Assembly: GCF_030269125.1 (NCBI RefSeq)
Contig: NZ_BSSM01000026.1
Location: 1-64,000 of the forward strand
DNA: 64,000 nt
Reading direction: 5' to 3'
DNA from: Streptomyces hygroscopicus subsp. hygroscopicus
GTDB taxonomy: Bacteria; Actinomycetota; Actinomycetes; Streptomycetales; Streptomycetaceae
Positions within the stretch are counted from its first letter, which is position 1. Each line of letters starts with the position of its first letter. Below are positions 1 to 7,880 of this stretch, piece by piece. The notes under the pieces were generated by a model. The model was not told the DNA's origin, searched no databases, and worked only from the letters and a program-made list of their open reading frames with translations. A program made the position numbers and the translations under genes.

Positions 1-127
1 CGAGAAGGTCGCCCGCCTCCACCTCGACGCCCTCGGCGTCAAGCTGACGACGCTGCGTCCGGAGCAGGCCGCGTACATCGGCGTGGAGGTCGACGGCCCG
101 TACAAGCCGGACCACTACCGCTACTGA
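1..127 (+). CDS. ahcY: Adenosylhomocysteinase, C-terminal end (partial)
   Basis: Only the last 41 codons are in the window, reading from base 2 to a TGA at 125-127. The tail has the run KLTTLRPEQAAYIGV and ends PYKPDHYRY, which is the characteristic C-terminus of S-adenosyl-L-homocysteine hydrolase. The conserved Lys/Tyr of this tail reaches into the NAD site of the neighbouring subunit in the family. The enzyme splits S-adenosylhomocysteine to adenosine and homocysteine in the cytosol and keeps the methyl cycle running. The rest of the gene lies upstream, so start and regulation cannot be judged. Identification rests on the conserved tail alone but that tail is very distinctive. Confidence 0.93.
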   Translation, partial: EKVARLHLDALGVKLTTLRPEQAAYIGVEVDGPYKPDHYRY

Positions 128-146
128 GCCCGCGGAGCAGAGAGAG

Positions 147-827
147 ATGTCCGAGCACACCCCGTACGCGGCAGAGGGCCGGGACCCCGGCCTCCCCGGC
201 CGGCTGCTCCGCACGGAGCGGGACGCGCTGATGCCGCTGCTGCGCGCCGCCCCGCGCGAGCGGTTCGAGCTGCGCACCGCCTGTCCCGGCTGGACGGCGC
301 GGCAGGTCCTCGCCCACTGCGGCGCCGCGTTGATCCGCATCGTCGAGGGCCGCCTGGAGAAGGGCGCGTTCCTGCCGGAGGCGAACGCCAGGGATGTGGC
401 GGAGCGCGAGGACTGGCCTTTGGAGCGCGTGCTGGACGAGCTGGACCAGGGGCTCGCGGAGGCCGGCGCCGTCATCGCCCGGCAGGACGACGACCGGCTG
501 GACGCCGTCGCGCTGGGCGAGTGGGTGCACGCCGGTGATGTGCGCGAGGCGTTCGGGGAGCGGGGGGCGTACGCCGGGGAAAGCGCGGAGCACGCCCTCC
601 CCCTGCTCACGGCGACCAGTCGTCGGCGCGGTACACCGGGGCTGCGCGCGCATCTGCCGGGCCTCCCGGCACCGCTGCCCCTGGGGAACCCCTGCGCGGA
701 GCGCCCCCTCGCCGAGTTCCGCGGCGACATGCCGACGCTGATCCGCGTCTACACCGGCCGCCCGCTCGTCGGCACCCGCTACCGGCTGTCGGGCGCCACG
801 GAGAAGGAGCTGTGCATCTACCGGTGA
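147..827 (+). CDS. DinB/MDMPI-fold family protein (maleylpyruvate isomerase N-terminal type)
   Basis: A 226-residue protein starting 19 bases after ahcY. The N-terminal half has the pattern of the mycothiol-dependent maleylpyruvate isomerase metal-binding domain: the CPGWTARQVLAHC segment at about residues 47-59, and a late helix GEWVHAGDVREAF (about 127-139) whose His and Asp fit the metal site. Members of this DinB-like superfamily are small-thiol (mycothiol or bacillithiol) dependent transferases or isomerases, but many are uncharacterised. The C-terminal 70 residues resemble the variable tail of the TIGR03083-type proteins. Its place beside an MshA-like/PIG-L locus is suggestive but not proof of a link. 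Family assignment is fairly safe; the substrate is unknown. Confidence 0.7.
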   Translation: MSEHTPYAAEGRDPGLPGRLLRTERDALMPLLRAAPRERFELRTACPGWTARQVLAHCGAALIRIVEGRLEKGAFLPEANARDVAEREDWPLERVLDELDQGLAEAGAVIARQDDDRLDAVALGEWVHAGDVREAFGERGAYAGESAEHALPLLTATSRRRGTPGLRAHLPGLPAPLPLGNPCAERPLAEFRGDMPTLIRVYTGRPLVGTRYRLSGATEKELCIYR

Positions 828-869
828 CGCGGGGCGCCCGGCCGGTCCACGGCGCGAACCGGCCGGCGT

Positions 870-1610
870 TCACTCGGTCTTGACGATCTGGAAGGCCTCG
901 GCGAGGCGGCCCGGGGGCAGGCCGCCCGCGTCGGCGTGCTCCGCGAGCCAGTCGCGCAGCAGTCCGGCGAGGTCCTCGAAGTGGGCCGTCTGCGAGGTGT
1001 GGATGCGCAGCGCCTCGACCTTGCGCTCGAAGACGGTGGTGACGTCGACGTACTGGTTGGGGGTCGGTCCGGTCATGAGCCACAGCTCGGGCACGATCCA
1101 GGGGTCGAGGCCCTCGCTCCTGAGCAGTTCCGGATGGGCGAAGGGGTTGCGCGCCTCCGGGTAGACGGCCCGCAGCGCCGCGTCCCCGACCGCCCGGTGG
1201 TCCGGGTGCAGGTCCGCGACCCGCTTCCAGTTGATCTCGGGACTGGGGATGATCGCGCGCCGCGGGCGGACCTGGCGGATCACCCGGCACAGGTCGCGGC
1301 GCAGTTCGGCGGTCGGCTCGACGAAGCTGTCCCGGTAGCCGAGGAAGCGCACGTCGTGCACCCCGCTGAGCTTGGCCGAGTGCACCTGTTCGGCGCGGCG
1401 CAGATCGGCCATCGCCTGCCGGGGCAGTCGTTCGTCGTAGCCGCCGGCGTCGCCGTCGGTCACGATGCAGTACGTCACTCGGGTCCCGTCGGCGATCCAG
1501 CGCATCACCGTGCCGCTGACGCAGAACTCGATGTCGTCCGGGTGGGCGGCCACGACGAGAAGACTCTCCGGCGCGCCGCGGTCTGGGGGCTCGGCCCTGA
1601 ACTCTTCCAT
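870..1610 (-). CDS. PIG-L/LmbE family de-N-acetylase
   Basis: A 246-residue zinc amidohydrolase. The metal and catalytic motif AAHPDDIEF lies at residues 21-29 and the second metal-ligand motif LHPDH near the middle. The family removes acetyl from N-acetylglucosaminyl conjugates (MshB, BshB, GlcNAc-PI deacetylase) or cleaves mycothiol S-conjugates (Mca). It is divergent to the asparagine-synthetase gene and shares its 151-base intergenic region. Because an MshA-like glycosyltransferase lies in the same locus, deacetylation of a GlcNAc-containing intermediate is the simplest job. It lacks any signal peptide, so it should act in the cytosol. It is too diverged to name MshB or Mca. Start: the ATG at 1608-1610; the ribosome site is weak. 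Confidence 0.82.
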   Translation of the reverse strand: MEEFRAEPPDRGAPESLLVVAAHPDDIEFCVSGTVMRWIADGTRVTYCIVTDGDAGGYDERLPRQAMADLRRAEQVHSAKLSGVHDVRFLGYRDSFVEPTAELRRDLCRVIRQVRPRRAIIPSPEINWKRVADLHPDHRAVGDAALRAVYPEARNPFAHPELLRSEGLDPWIVPELWLMTGPTPNQYVDVTTVFERKVEALRIHTSQTAHFEDLAGLLRDWLAEHADAGGLPPGRLAEAFQIVKTE

Positions 1611-1761
1611 GAGATCAACCCTGTTGGGCGGCTACCTGGCGGACAAGGCGGCCCCGGTGGCGCATCGACGCCATGACATCTATGCGCCAGACCAATAATT
1701 GGCACTCCCCCGATATTTTGTTGCCTCAAAACAATGGATCCATCTCTCGGAGGCCACCAGA
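1611..1761. promoter_or_regulatory. AT-rich divergent promoter region between deacetylase and asparagine synthetase
   Basis: Bases 1670-1745 are clearly richer in A/T than the genes around them, as expected for a promoter between divergent genes. It contains the dyad CCAA-TAA-TTGG (1692-1702, part of AGACCAAT at 1689-1696) and the small dyad TTTTG-TTGCCT-CAAAA just downstream. A GGAGG ribosome site (1749-1753) sits eight bases before the asparagine-synthetase ATG. The exact -10/-35 boxes cannot be fixed by eye. Confidence 0.5.
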
Positions 1762-3552
1762 ATGTGCAGGATCTTCGGTTCCTTCGCGGTCGCGGCCACC
1801 GGCGCCGAACTGGCCACGGTGTCGGCCCGGCAACGGCACGGGGGGCCGGACGACCGCGGTGTCCTGACCGGCCGCGGCTGGTCGCTCGGCTGCGACCGGC
1901 TCGCCGTGACCGACCCGGCGGGCGGCGCCCAGCCCTTCACCCTGCCGACGGCGCCGGGTGTGCTGGCCGTGCTGAACGGCGAGATCTACAACCACCGCGA
2001 GCTGCGCGGGCAGTTGACCGCGCGCGGCCACCGTTTCCCCGACCGCTGCGACGGAAGCCTGCTGCCCGCGCTGTACACCGAGTTCGGCCCGGCCTTCGCC
2101 GAGCGGCTGGACGGCATGTTCGCGATCGCCGTCCTCGATCTGCGCGAGCGCCTGCCCCGACTCGTCCTGACCGTGGACGGGATGGGCATGAAGCCCCTGC
2201 ACTACCACCAGGGTCCGCGGGGCGCGGTGCGGTTCGCCTCCGAGATCCCCGCGCTGCTCGCGTTCGACGGGGTGCCCGCCACGCCACGCGAGGAGGCCCT
2301 CGACACCGTCCTGTCCACCAGGACCCCCTTCGGCACGGAGACCGCACTGCGGGACATCCGCGTGCTGCCGCCCGGGAGCGTCGCGGTGGCCCACGGTGCC
2401 GGGGGACTGCGGATGCTGCGCTGCGGTCCCCGCGCCTCGGCACCCCGCACCGAGCAGGCGCCGTCGGCCGCGGACGTGCTGGAGACCCTGCGCCAGGAGG
2501 TGCGCCGGCTCGCCGACGTCGACCTGCCACTGTGCGCCCTGACCAGCGGCGGCCTGGACTCCGGCCTGGTGACCGTCCTCGCCGCGGAGCACGCCGGGCC
2601 GCTGCACACCTTCCACCTCGGCTACCGGGGCCGCTGGCCGGGCGCCGAGCACACCTTCGCGAGGGCCGTCGCCAAGCGTGCCCGCACCCGCCACCACCAG
2701 GTCGGCCTCGATCCCGCCGAGTTGCCCTCCCTGCTCACCCGCACGGTGCGCCACCTGGGCCAGCCCAACGCCGATCCCATCACCGTCAGCACCTACGCGC
2801 TGTTCCGGGCCGTGCGCGAGGCCGGGTTCACCACCGCGCTCACCGGGGACGGCGCGGACGAACTGTTCGGCGGCTACGAGCGCTTCCGTACCGCCCTGAC
2901 GGCGCCCGCCGGGGCCGACTGGACGGCGGCCTACGCCGACGCGCTGGCGGCCGCGCCCCGGCTGCTGCGGGAGTGGCTGTACACCCCCGGATACCGGGCG
3001 TTCATCGCCGAACGCGGCTCGGCGGCCGACCGGGTCACGGCCGAACTGCGCGCCTCCGGCACCGAACGGGCCGCCGTGCTCCAGCAGTTCGAGACGCGAC
3101 GCCGGCTGCCCGCGTACCATCTGCGGCGCGTGGACCATCTGAGCATGGCATGGGCGGTCGAGACCCGGATGCCGTTCTGCCAGCCGGAGGTGGTGCGTCT
3201 CGCCCGGCGACTTCCCGCCGAACTGCTTACCGGCAAACGGGCTTTGTACGAGGCCGGGCAGGGGCTGCTCCCCGCGGCCGTGCTCCGTCGGCCCAAACAG
3301 CCCTTCACCCTGCCCCTGTCCGCGATGCTCGCCGTCGACGGGCCGCTGCTGTGGACCCTGCGCGAGCTGCTCTCGCCCGCGCGGCTGCGGCGCACGGGGC
3401 AGCTACGCGCCGACCGGGTGCAGGCGCTGTTCGCCCGGCACGCCGAACGGCCCTCCGACCAGGACGCCCTCGCCCTGTGGGCGCTCGGCGTGCACGAGTT
3501 GTGGACCGATGTGGTGCAGGGTCTTCGGGTGTCGGCGGACCTCGCGGCGTGA
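1762..3552 (+). CDS. asnB: Glutamine-dependent asparagine synthetase (class II amidotransferase)
   Basis: A 596-residue protein. The start at 1762 is fixed by chemistry and by the GGAGG eight bases upstream: it gives Met-Cys-Arg-Ile-Phe-Gly, and class II glutamine amidotransferases need Cys2 exposed at the N-terminus. Longer readings from 1699 would bury it. GATase domain is about residues 2-200 (NGEIYNH near 72); the synthetase PP-loop SGGLDS is near 262-267, followed by TGDGADELFGGY. Both active sites look intact, unlike most lasso-peptide cyclases, which have lost glutaminase function. The expected reaction is ATP-dependent amidation of a carboxylate, either aspartate or a pathway intermediate. 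It leads a co-directional set with the MetRS-like and MshA-like genes, which suggests a dedicated biosynthetic role rather than housekeeping. Confidence 0.88.
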   Translation: MCRIFGSFAVAATGAELATVSARQRHGGPDDRGVLTGRGWSLGCDRLAVTDPAGGAQPFTLPTAPGVLAVLNGEIYNHRELRGQLTARGHRFPDRCDGSLLPALYTEFGPAFAERLDGMFAIAVLDLRERLPRLVLTVDGMGMKPLHYHQGPRGAVRFASEIPALLAFDGVPATPREEALDTVLSTRTPFGTETALRDIRVLPPGSVAVAHGAGGLRMLRCGPRASAPRTEQAPSAADVLETLRQEVRRLADVDLPLCALTSGGLDSGLVTVLAAEHAGPLHTFHLGYRGRWPGAEHTFARAVAKRARTRHHQVGLDPAELPSLLTRTVRHLGQPNADPITVSTYALFRAVREAGFTTALTGDGADELFGGYERFRTALTAPAGADWTAAYADALAAAPRLLREWLYTPGYRAFIAERGSAADRVTAELRASGTERAAVLQQFETRRRLPAYHLRRVDHLSMAWAVETRMPFCQPEVVRLARRLPAELLTGKRALYEAGQGLLPAAVLRRPKQPFTLPLSAMLAVDGPLLWTLRELLSPARLRRTGQLRADRVQALFARHAERPSDQDALALWALGVHELWTDVVQGLRVSADLAA

Positions 3553-3713
3553 TCACCTGGCGCATCCACGTCACGGCGTGAACGCGCACCGCTCCGGGCG
3601 CGGTCGGGGCGGCACCTTTCTGTCAGTGTGGAGGCAGCCCCCGGAGCGCCGCCTCGAGCCCCGTTGACGCTCGCGGGCTCAGCAGCGCTTCCCCACCGCC
3701 AAGGAGCTCGGCC

Positions 3714-5285
3714 ATGAGCAGCCCACTCTGGATCACCGCCACCCCCCTTGCCAGTGACGGCGAACTGCACATCGGGCATCTCGCCGGACCGTATGTCGCC
3801 GCCGACGTCCTCAGCCGCTCCCTGCGTGCCGACGGGCACCCCGTCCTGTTCACCTCGGGCACCGCCGACCACGCCGAGTCCGTCGAACTGCGCGCGCTGC
3901 GCGGCGGGCGCAAGCCGGAGGAGGTGGCGGAGGGCTTCCGGGCGGCGATCACCGCCGACTGGCTGCGCGCCGGCGTCCGCCTCGACCGCGTGGTCCGCCC
4001 CGGGCGCGACCGCGGTTACCGGCGGTGGCTTCAGGAACTCCTCCTCGGCCTGTACGCCCAGGACGTCATCGTCCCCCGCACCCGGCTCGCGTACTACTGC
4101 GACTCCTGCCGGTCCTGGCTGCACGGCGCGTACGTCACCGGCGCGTGCGGCCACTGCGGGGCGCGCGGCGAGGGCGGGCTGTGCCGGCGGTGCGCCCGGC
4201 CCAACGACGCCGAGCTGGTCGATCCCACCTGCGCGCGGTGCGGTGCGCCGGGCCGCCCGCGCCGCTGCCGACGCCTCTACCTGGCCCTGGAGCCGATGCG
4301 CGAGCTGCTCGCCGACCACTGGCGGGGCGCGGAACTGCCGCCGCGGCTGGCGGTCCTGTGCGAAAGCCTCCTGGAGGACGGGCTGCCCGACGTACCGGTG
4401 GGCCATCCGGGCGAGTGGGGGGTCCCCGTGGCCGTGGACGGCTTCGCCGGCCACCGCGTCGATTCCTGCTTCGAGTCCGCCGCGATGCAGCTGTTCGGCT
4501 ACGGCCACGACAAGCAGCCCTTACCCGAACGCGCCCTGCACTTCTGCGGACTCGGGCACGCGTTCTGCCATGTGGTCCTGCTGCCCGCGATCCTGGTCGC
4601 GCTCGGTCTGAAGCTGCCCCAGGCATTCCACGTCAACGACACCTTCGACACCGGGTGCGGGGAACCGGACGGCGCTCCCGCGCTGTGGGCACTGGACCTG
4701 CTCACGGAGTTCGGGGCGGACACCGTGCGCCGCCATGTCCTGACGGCGCGACCGCAGGGCCCGGTCCACGGCGTCGGGCGGGCGGACCTGGAACACACCC
4801 GCGCGCTCCTGGACGGCACCTGGAACAGCTGGCTGAGCCGGCTGTTCGCCGCCGTGCGCGAGGACAGCGCGGGCCGCGTGCCGGACGCGGAGCCCGGCGG
4901 CGAGGGCTGGTCGGCGCTGCGCCACCGGCTGCACCGGGCCGCCGAGGACCTGCGCGAGGCGTACGGACCCGAGGCGTACGACCCCCGGCGCGTGGTCGCC
5001 CTGCTGGACGAAGTGGTGCGCTGCACCGCGGACTTCGGGTACGTGAACGGGTTCGAGCGGCATCGCCCGTCCGGCGCGGTACGGCATCTGCGCGCACTGG
5101 CCGCGCAGTTGGCGGTCGCGTCGGCGCTCACCGCCTGGGCCTGGCCGGTGATGCCCGAGGGCGCGACGCGACTGGCGCAGGCGCTGGACGTCCCGCCGGG
5201 TGGTCCGGTGATCCCCGGGTCCCTCGTCCCGCCGACCGCCGGAACACGGCTCGCCCCGCCGTCCGGCCCGGTGTTCGGCTTCTGA
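3714..5285 (+). CDS. Methionyl-tRNA-synthetase-like protein lacking the KMSKS loop
   Basis: A 523-residue class I synthetase paralogue with an AAGGAG ribosome site. The HIGH signature is intact at residues 19-22. A double zinc-knuckle insertion with four CxxC-type pairs spans about 129-185, as in methionyl-tRNA synthetases. The segment that in MetRS carries the KMSKS loop aligns to about residues 304-322 (FHVNDTFDTGCGEPDGAP) and has no KMSKS. A helical C-terminal region follows and resembles the start of the anticodon-binding domain. Loss of the ATP-stabilising lysines makes normal tRNA charging unlikely. Known precedent is MshC, a CysRS-like ligase that joins cysteine to GlcN-inositol. By analogy this protein could join or bind an amino acid for a small-molecule pathway, which is inference. 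Confidence 0.82.
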   Translation: MSSPLWITATPLASDGELHIGHLAGPYVAADVLSRSLRADGHPVLFTSGTADHAESVELRALRGGRKPEEVAEGFRAAITADWLRAGVRLDRVVRPGRDRGYRRWLQELLLGLYAQDVIVPRTRLAYYCDSCRSWLHGAYVTGACGHCGARGEGGLCRRCARPNDAELVDPTCARCGAPGRPRRCRRLYLALEPMRELLADHWRGAELPPRLAVLCESLLEDGLPDVPVGHPGEWGVPVAVDGFAGHRVDSCFESAAMQLFGYGHDKQPLPERALHFCGLGHAFCHVVLLPAILVALGLKLPQAFHVNDTFDTGCGEPDGAPALWALDLLTEFGADTVRRHVLTARPQGPVHGVGRADLEHTRALLDGTWNSWLSRLFAAVREDSAGRVPDAEPGGEGWSALRHRLHRAAEDLREAYGPEAYDPRRVVALLDEVVRCTADFGYVNGFERHRPSGAVRHLRALAAQLAVASALTAWAWPVMPEGATRLAQALDVPPGGPVIPGSLVPPTAGTRLAPPSGPVFGF

Positions 5286-5329
5286 CCCGCGCCCCGACCC
5301 CCTGCTCCCGCGCCCCGCGGGAGAACCAG

Positions 5330-5365
5330 GTGCCCACCCGCTCCCGGCGAGGAGCGGGTGGGCAC
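5330..5365. terminator. Strong intercistronic hairpin
   Basis: A perfect 15-bp stem (5330-5344 with 5351-5365; arm GTGCCCACCCGCTCC) closes a six-base loop. It falls 45 bases after the stop of the MetRS-like gene and 34 bases before the GTG of the MshA-like gene. There is no long T-run, which is usual for terminators in this group. It could end part of the transcripts, act as an attenuator, or protect the upstream message. Confidence 0.7.
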
Positions 5366-5399
5366 AGCAGTTTGCGGACCGTCAGCGAAGGAGTCCCTC

Positions 5400-6719
5400 G
5401 TGTCCTTGCGCATCGCCATGCTCAGTGTCCACACCTCGCCGCTGCACCAGCCCGGCACGGGTGACGCGGGCGGCATGAACGTCTACATGGTCGAGCTGTC
5501 CCGCGCCCTCGCCCGCGAGGGCGCCCGCGTGGACCTCTTCACCCGCTGCCTCGGGGAGGGCCACCCGCCCCGTGTCGAACTCGCCCCCGGTGTGGACGTC
5601 CTGCACCTCCCGGCCGGTCCGCGCCGGCCGTTGCCGAAGGAGACCATGCCGGGCCTGGTACCGGACTTCGCCCGCGCCCTGCTGGCGGCGACCGCCCGGG
5701 ACCGCTACGACGTGATCCACTCCCACTACTGGCTCGCGGGACAGGCCGGCGCCGTGGCCGCCGCCCACCGGGACGTCCCGCTGGTGCACACGATGCACAC
5801 GCTGGCCCGGGTGAAGAACGCCTCGCTCGCCCCGGGCGACCGCCCCGAACCCGCCCCGCGCATCCACGGCGAGGCCGCCCTCGCCGAAGCCGCCGACCGG
5901 CTCATCGCCAACACCGCCGAGGAGGCGCGGGCGTTGCGGGACCTGTACGGGGCCGACGCCGACCGCACCGACGTCGTGACACCCGGCATCGACGTGCGGA
6001 CCTTCCGCCCGGCGGACGGCCGGCGGGCGGCGCGCGCACGGCTCGGCCTGCCGCGGGACGCCTTCGTCCCGCTGTTCGCCGGGCGCATCCAGCCGCTGAA
6101 GGGACCGGACGTCCTCGTCCACTCGATCGCCGCGCTGCTGCGCGAGTCACCCGGACTGCGACGGCGGCTGCTCGTGCCCGTCATCGGCGGGCTCAGCGGA
6201 GCCGGCCTGCGCGCGCCGGGTGAGCTCGGGGACCTGTGCGCGCGGCTCGGCCTGCTGGACGTGGTGCGCTGTCAACCGGCTGTCCCGCAGAGGGAGCTGG
6301 CCGACTGGTACCGGGCCGCGGATGTGCTGGTGATGCCGTCGCGCAGCGAGTCGTTCGGGCTGGTGGCGCTGGAGGCGCAGGCGTGCGGCACTCCGGTCCT
6401 GGCCGCGGCGGTCGGGGGCCTGCCCGCCGCCGTGCGGGACGGGCTGACCGGTCTCCTCGTACAAGGGCACGACCCGGACGACCACGCGCGCGCGTTGCGC
6501 TGGTTCGCGGAGCATCCCGCACATGCGGAGGGCATGGGCCACGCCGCCGCCGAGCACGCCCGTCGGCTGGACTGGGGGGCGACGGCCCGCAGCACACTGG
6601 GCAGTTACACTCGTGCGCTGCGGAACCGGGCATCCGGGGTGGGGCAGGAACGGCGGCACGCCCCTGCCCCCGCGGCCGCTTCCTCCCGGAGGTACAAAAG
6701 GGCCGCGGTACCAGCCTAG
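5400..6719 (+). CDS. MshA-like GT4 glycosyltransferase
   Basis: A 439-residue retaining GT4 glycosyltransferase. The N-terminus reads SVHTSPLHQPGTGDAGGMNVY, the signature of MshA (UDP-GlcNAc : 1L-myo-inositol-1-phosphate transferase, step one of mycothiol synthesis). The EX7E donor motif is at about residues 317-325 (ESFGLVALE), and GRIQPLKGPDV matches the donor-binding loop. Start: GTG at 5400 with GAAGGAG upstream; the earlier in-frame GTG at 5358 lies inside the hairpin and is unlikely. Streptomyces normally has a separate mshA elsewhere, so this is probably a paralogue serving the local pathway with the PIG-L deacetylase, although the acceptor could differ. The C-terminal 25 residues are low-complexity Ala/Pro/Arg. 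No signal peptide or membrane segment. Confidence 0.82.
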   Translation: MSLRIAMLSVHTSPLHQPGTGDAGGMNVYMVELSRALAREGARVDLFTRCLGEGHPPRVELAPGVDVLHLPAGPRRPLPKETMPGLVPDFARALLAATARDRYDVIHSHYWLAGQAGAVAAAHRDVPLVHTMHTLARVKNASLAPGDRPEPAPRIHGEAALAEAADRLIANTAEEARALRDLYGADADRTDVVTPGIDVRTFRPADGRRAARARLGLPRDAFVPLFAGRIQPLKGPDVLVHSIAALLRESPGLRRRLLVPVIGGLSGAGLRAPGELGDLCARLGLLDVVRCQPAVPQRELADWYRAADVLVMPSRSESFGLVALEAQACGTPVLAAAVGGLPAAVRDGLTGLLVQGHDPDDHARALRWFAEHPAHAEGMGHAAAEHARRLDWGATARSTLGSYTRALRNRASGVGQERRHAPAPAAASSRRYKRAAVPA

Positions 6720-6984
6720 CATTTCATTTGAGCAGACCAAAGGTGCTGCCTCACCCAAAAAGGATGTCCGGCCTGATTTCTTCGGTTGGCCGGATGAAAC
6801 CGCCCGTGGTGAGTCCGTTCCGCACCACCGGCCCCGGCGCTGTCATATCCGCGCCATGGCAGGTCCACGACTTGTGGAAACATGGACTCCCCGTCCAGGG
6901 AGGGCGATTATAGAAATGTCTTCGGAACAAGCCCGGCGGCACGGGCCCGAAGACAAAAATCACCGATCACTTCCTGGAGGAAAA
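6720..6984 (+). promoter_or_regulatory. Leader and probable promoter of the repeat-peptide gene
   Basis: A 265-base stretch of lower GC than its surroundings. It contains AGACCAAA (6734-6741) and TGCCTCA (6747-6753), both also found in the region upstream of the asparagine-synthetase gene. A GGAGG ribosome site (6976-6980) lies just before the GTG at 6985. No reading frame with convincing coding character is present. An independent promoter for the peptide gene is likely, but the core boxes are not certain. Confidence 0.45.
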
Positions 6985-7380
6985 GTGTCCGCGTCTTCCC
7001 GCACCACCGGTTTCCGCACCGCCGCCCGCCAGTTCGCCCTCGCCGCCCTCGTCTGTACCGCCGTGGCGGGCGGCGCGGTCGCGGCCACCGCCACGGGAAC
7101 GCACTCCGCGCACCACGTAGTCGCCGACAACAACTGGCCGGCCACGCCCGGCGCCACCCCGGCGGACAACAACTGGCCCACCGCCAGCGCCACCCCCGCG
7201 GACAACAACTGGCCCAACTCCGCCACCGTCACCCCGGCGGACAACAACTGGCCCACCACCAGCGCCACGCCGGCGGACAACAACTGGCCCACCGCCTCCG
7301 CCGTCCCGGCCGACAACAACTGGCCCACCGCCTCCGCGCCGGCCGACGACAACGGGCCGACGCCGGTCGCGGCGGTCTGA
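6985..7380 (+). CDS. Secreted repeat peptide with six ADNNWP motifs
   Basis: A 131-residue protein starting at GTG 6985 behind a good GGAGG site. Residues 1-35 form a Sec-type signal peptide: Arg-rich start, hydrophobic core FALAALVCTAVAGGAVAA. After a short His-containing linker come six exact ADNNWP hexads spaced by 6-8 residues rich in Thr, Ser, Ala and Pro, then a seventh decayed copy ADDNGP, and the end TPVAAV. The repeats fill the DNA from about 7123 to 7362. No Cys, no LPxTG anchor and no enzyme domain are present. It could be a structural or surface protein, or a multi-core precursor whose hexads are trimmed or modified. I do not recognise the family. It follows the MshA-like gene on the same strand. 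Confidence 0.75.
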   Translation: MSASSRTTGFRTAARQFALAALVCTAVAGGAVAATATGTHSAHHVVADNNWPATPGATPADNNWPTASATPADNNWPNSATVTPADNNWPTTSATPADNNWPTASAVPADNNWPTASAPADDNGPTPVAAV

Positions 7381-7393
7381 CGCGGCACACCCC

Positions 7394-7431
7394 CGGGGCC
7401 GGGAGAGACGGGTCACCGTCTCCCCGGCCCG
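7394..7431. terminator. Bidirectional terminator hairpin between convergent genes
   Basis: A GC-rich near-perfect stem of about 15 bp (GGGCCGGGAGAGACGG pairing with CCGTCTCCCCGGCCC) with a short loop lies between the stops of the repeat-peptide gene and the convergent Fur gene. Its position makes it a natural terminator for both. Confidence 0.75.
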
Positions 7432-7436
7432 GCCTG

Positions 7437-7880
7437 TCATCCCGCCGCGGAAACCGCGGCACGGCAGTCCGGGCACAGCCCCTTGAAAACAATATCCGCG
7501 TCGTTCACATCCCAGTCCGGCAGATCTTTTCGCGGCAGGGTCGGAGCGCTGTGGACGACATTTTCCACACGCCCGCAATGCACACACAATGCGTGCTGGT
7601 GACGCGGTCCCGCGATTTCGAACACCGCCGGCCAGCCGGGACGCTCGAATTTCGTCACCAGGCCCGCTTCCAGAAAATGCCTCAGCATTTCGTAGACGGC
7701 CTGGGAAGTGAGCGTGCCGAGCCGTTCGCGCGCCGCGGCCGTCAGGCCCTCGACGTCGAGATGACCGCCCGAGGCGAGCACCTGGAGCACCTCCAGGCGC
7801 GGGCTGGTGACCCGCAACCCCGCATCGCGGAGTTGCCGGATCGCCGTCTCGCGCCCCTGAGCCACCGCTTCGCGTGCCAT
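7437..7880 (-). CDS. Fur-family metalloregulator
   Basis: A 147-residue Fur/PerR-type repressor. The winged-helix DNA-binding half covers about residues 15-85 (GLRVTSPRLEVLQVLA... LTSQAVYEMLRHF). The regulatory half has the HQHALCVHCG segment and the second CxxC in GLCPDC near the end, giving the Cys4 structural zinc site of the family, plus His residues for the sensory metal. It resembles the CatR/FurA (peroxide-sensing) branch more than iron Fur, but no catalase gene is adjacent. It converges on the repeat-peptide gene. GACCAA (7899-7904) and TTGGTC (7927-7932) form an inverted pair just upstream of its start and could be its own operator. The ATG at 7878-7880 was chosen because longer readings lose family similarity. 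Confidence 0.87.
   Translation of the reverse strand: MAREAVAQGRETAIRQLRDAGLRVTSPRLEVLQVLASGGHLDVEGLTAAARERLGTLTSQAVYEMLRHFLEAGLVTKFERPGWPAVFEIAGPRHQHALCVHCGRVENVVHSAPTLPRKDLPDWDVNDADIVFKGLCPDCRAAVSAAG

Noticed and set aside
1762..3552. Lasso-peptide cyclase
   Set aside because: The GATase Cys2 and both active sites are intact, and no leader peptidase, PqqD-like element or lasso precursor is adjacent.
7123..7362. CRISPR array
   Set aside because: The repeats are short, in frame, and encode a hexapeptide; repeat and spacer lengths do not fit CRISPR.
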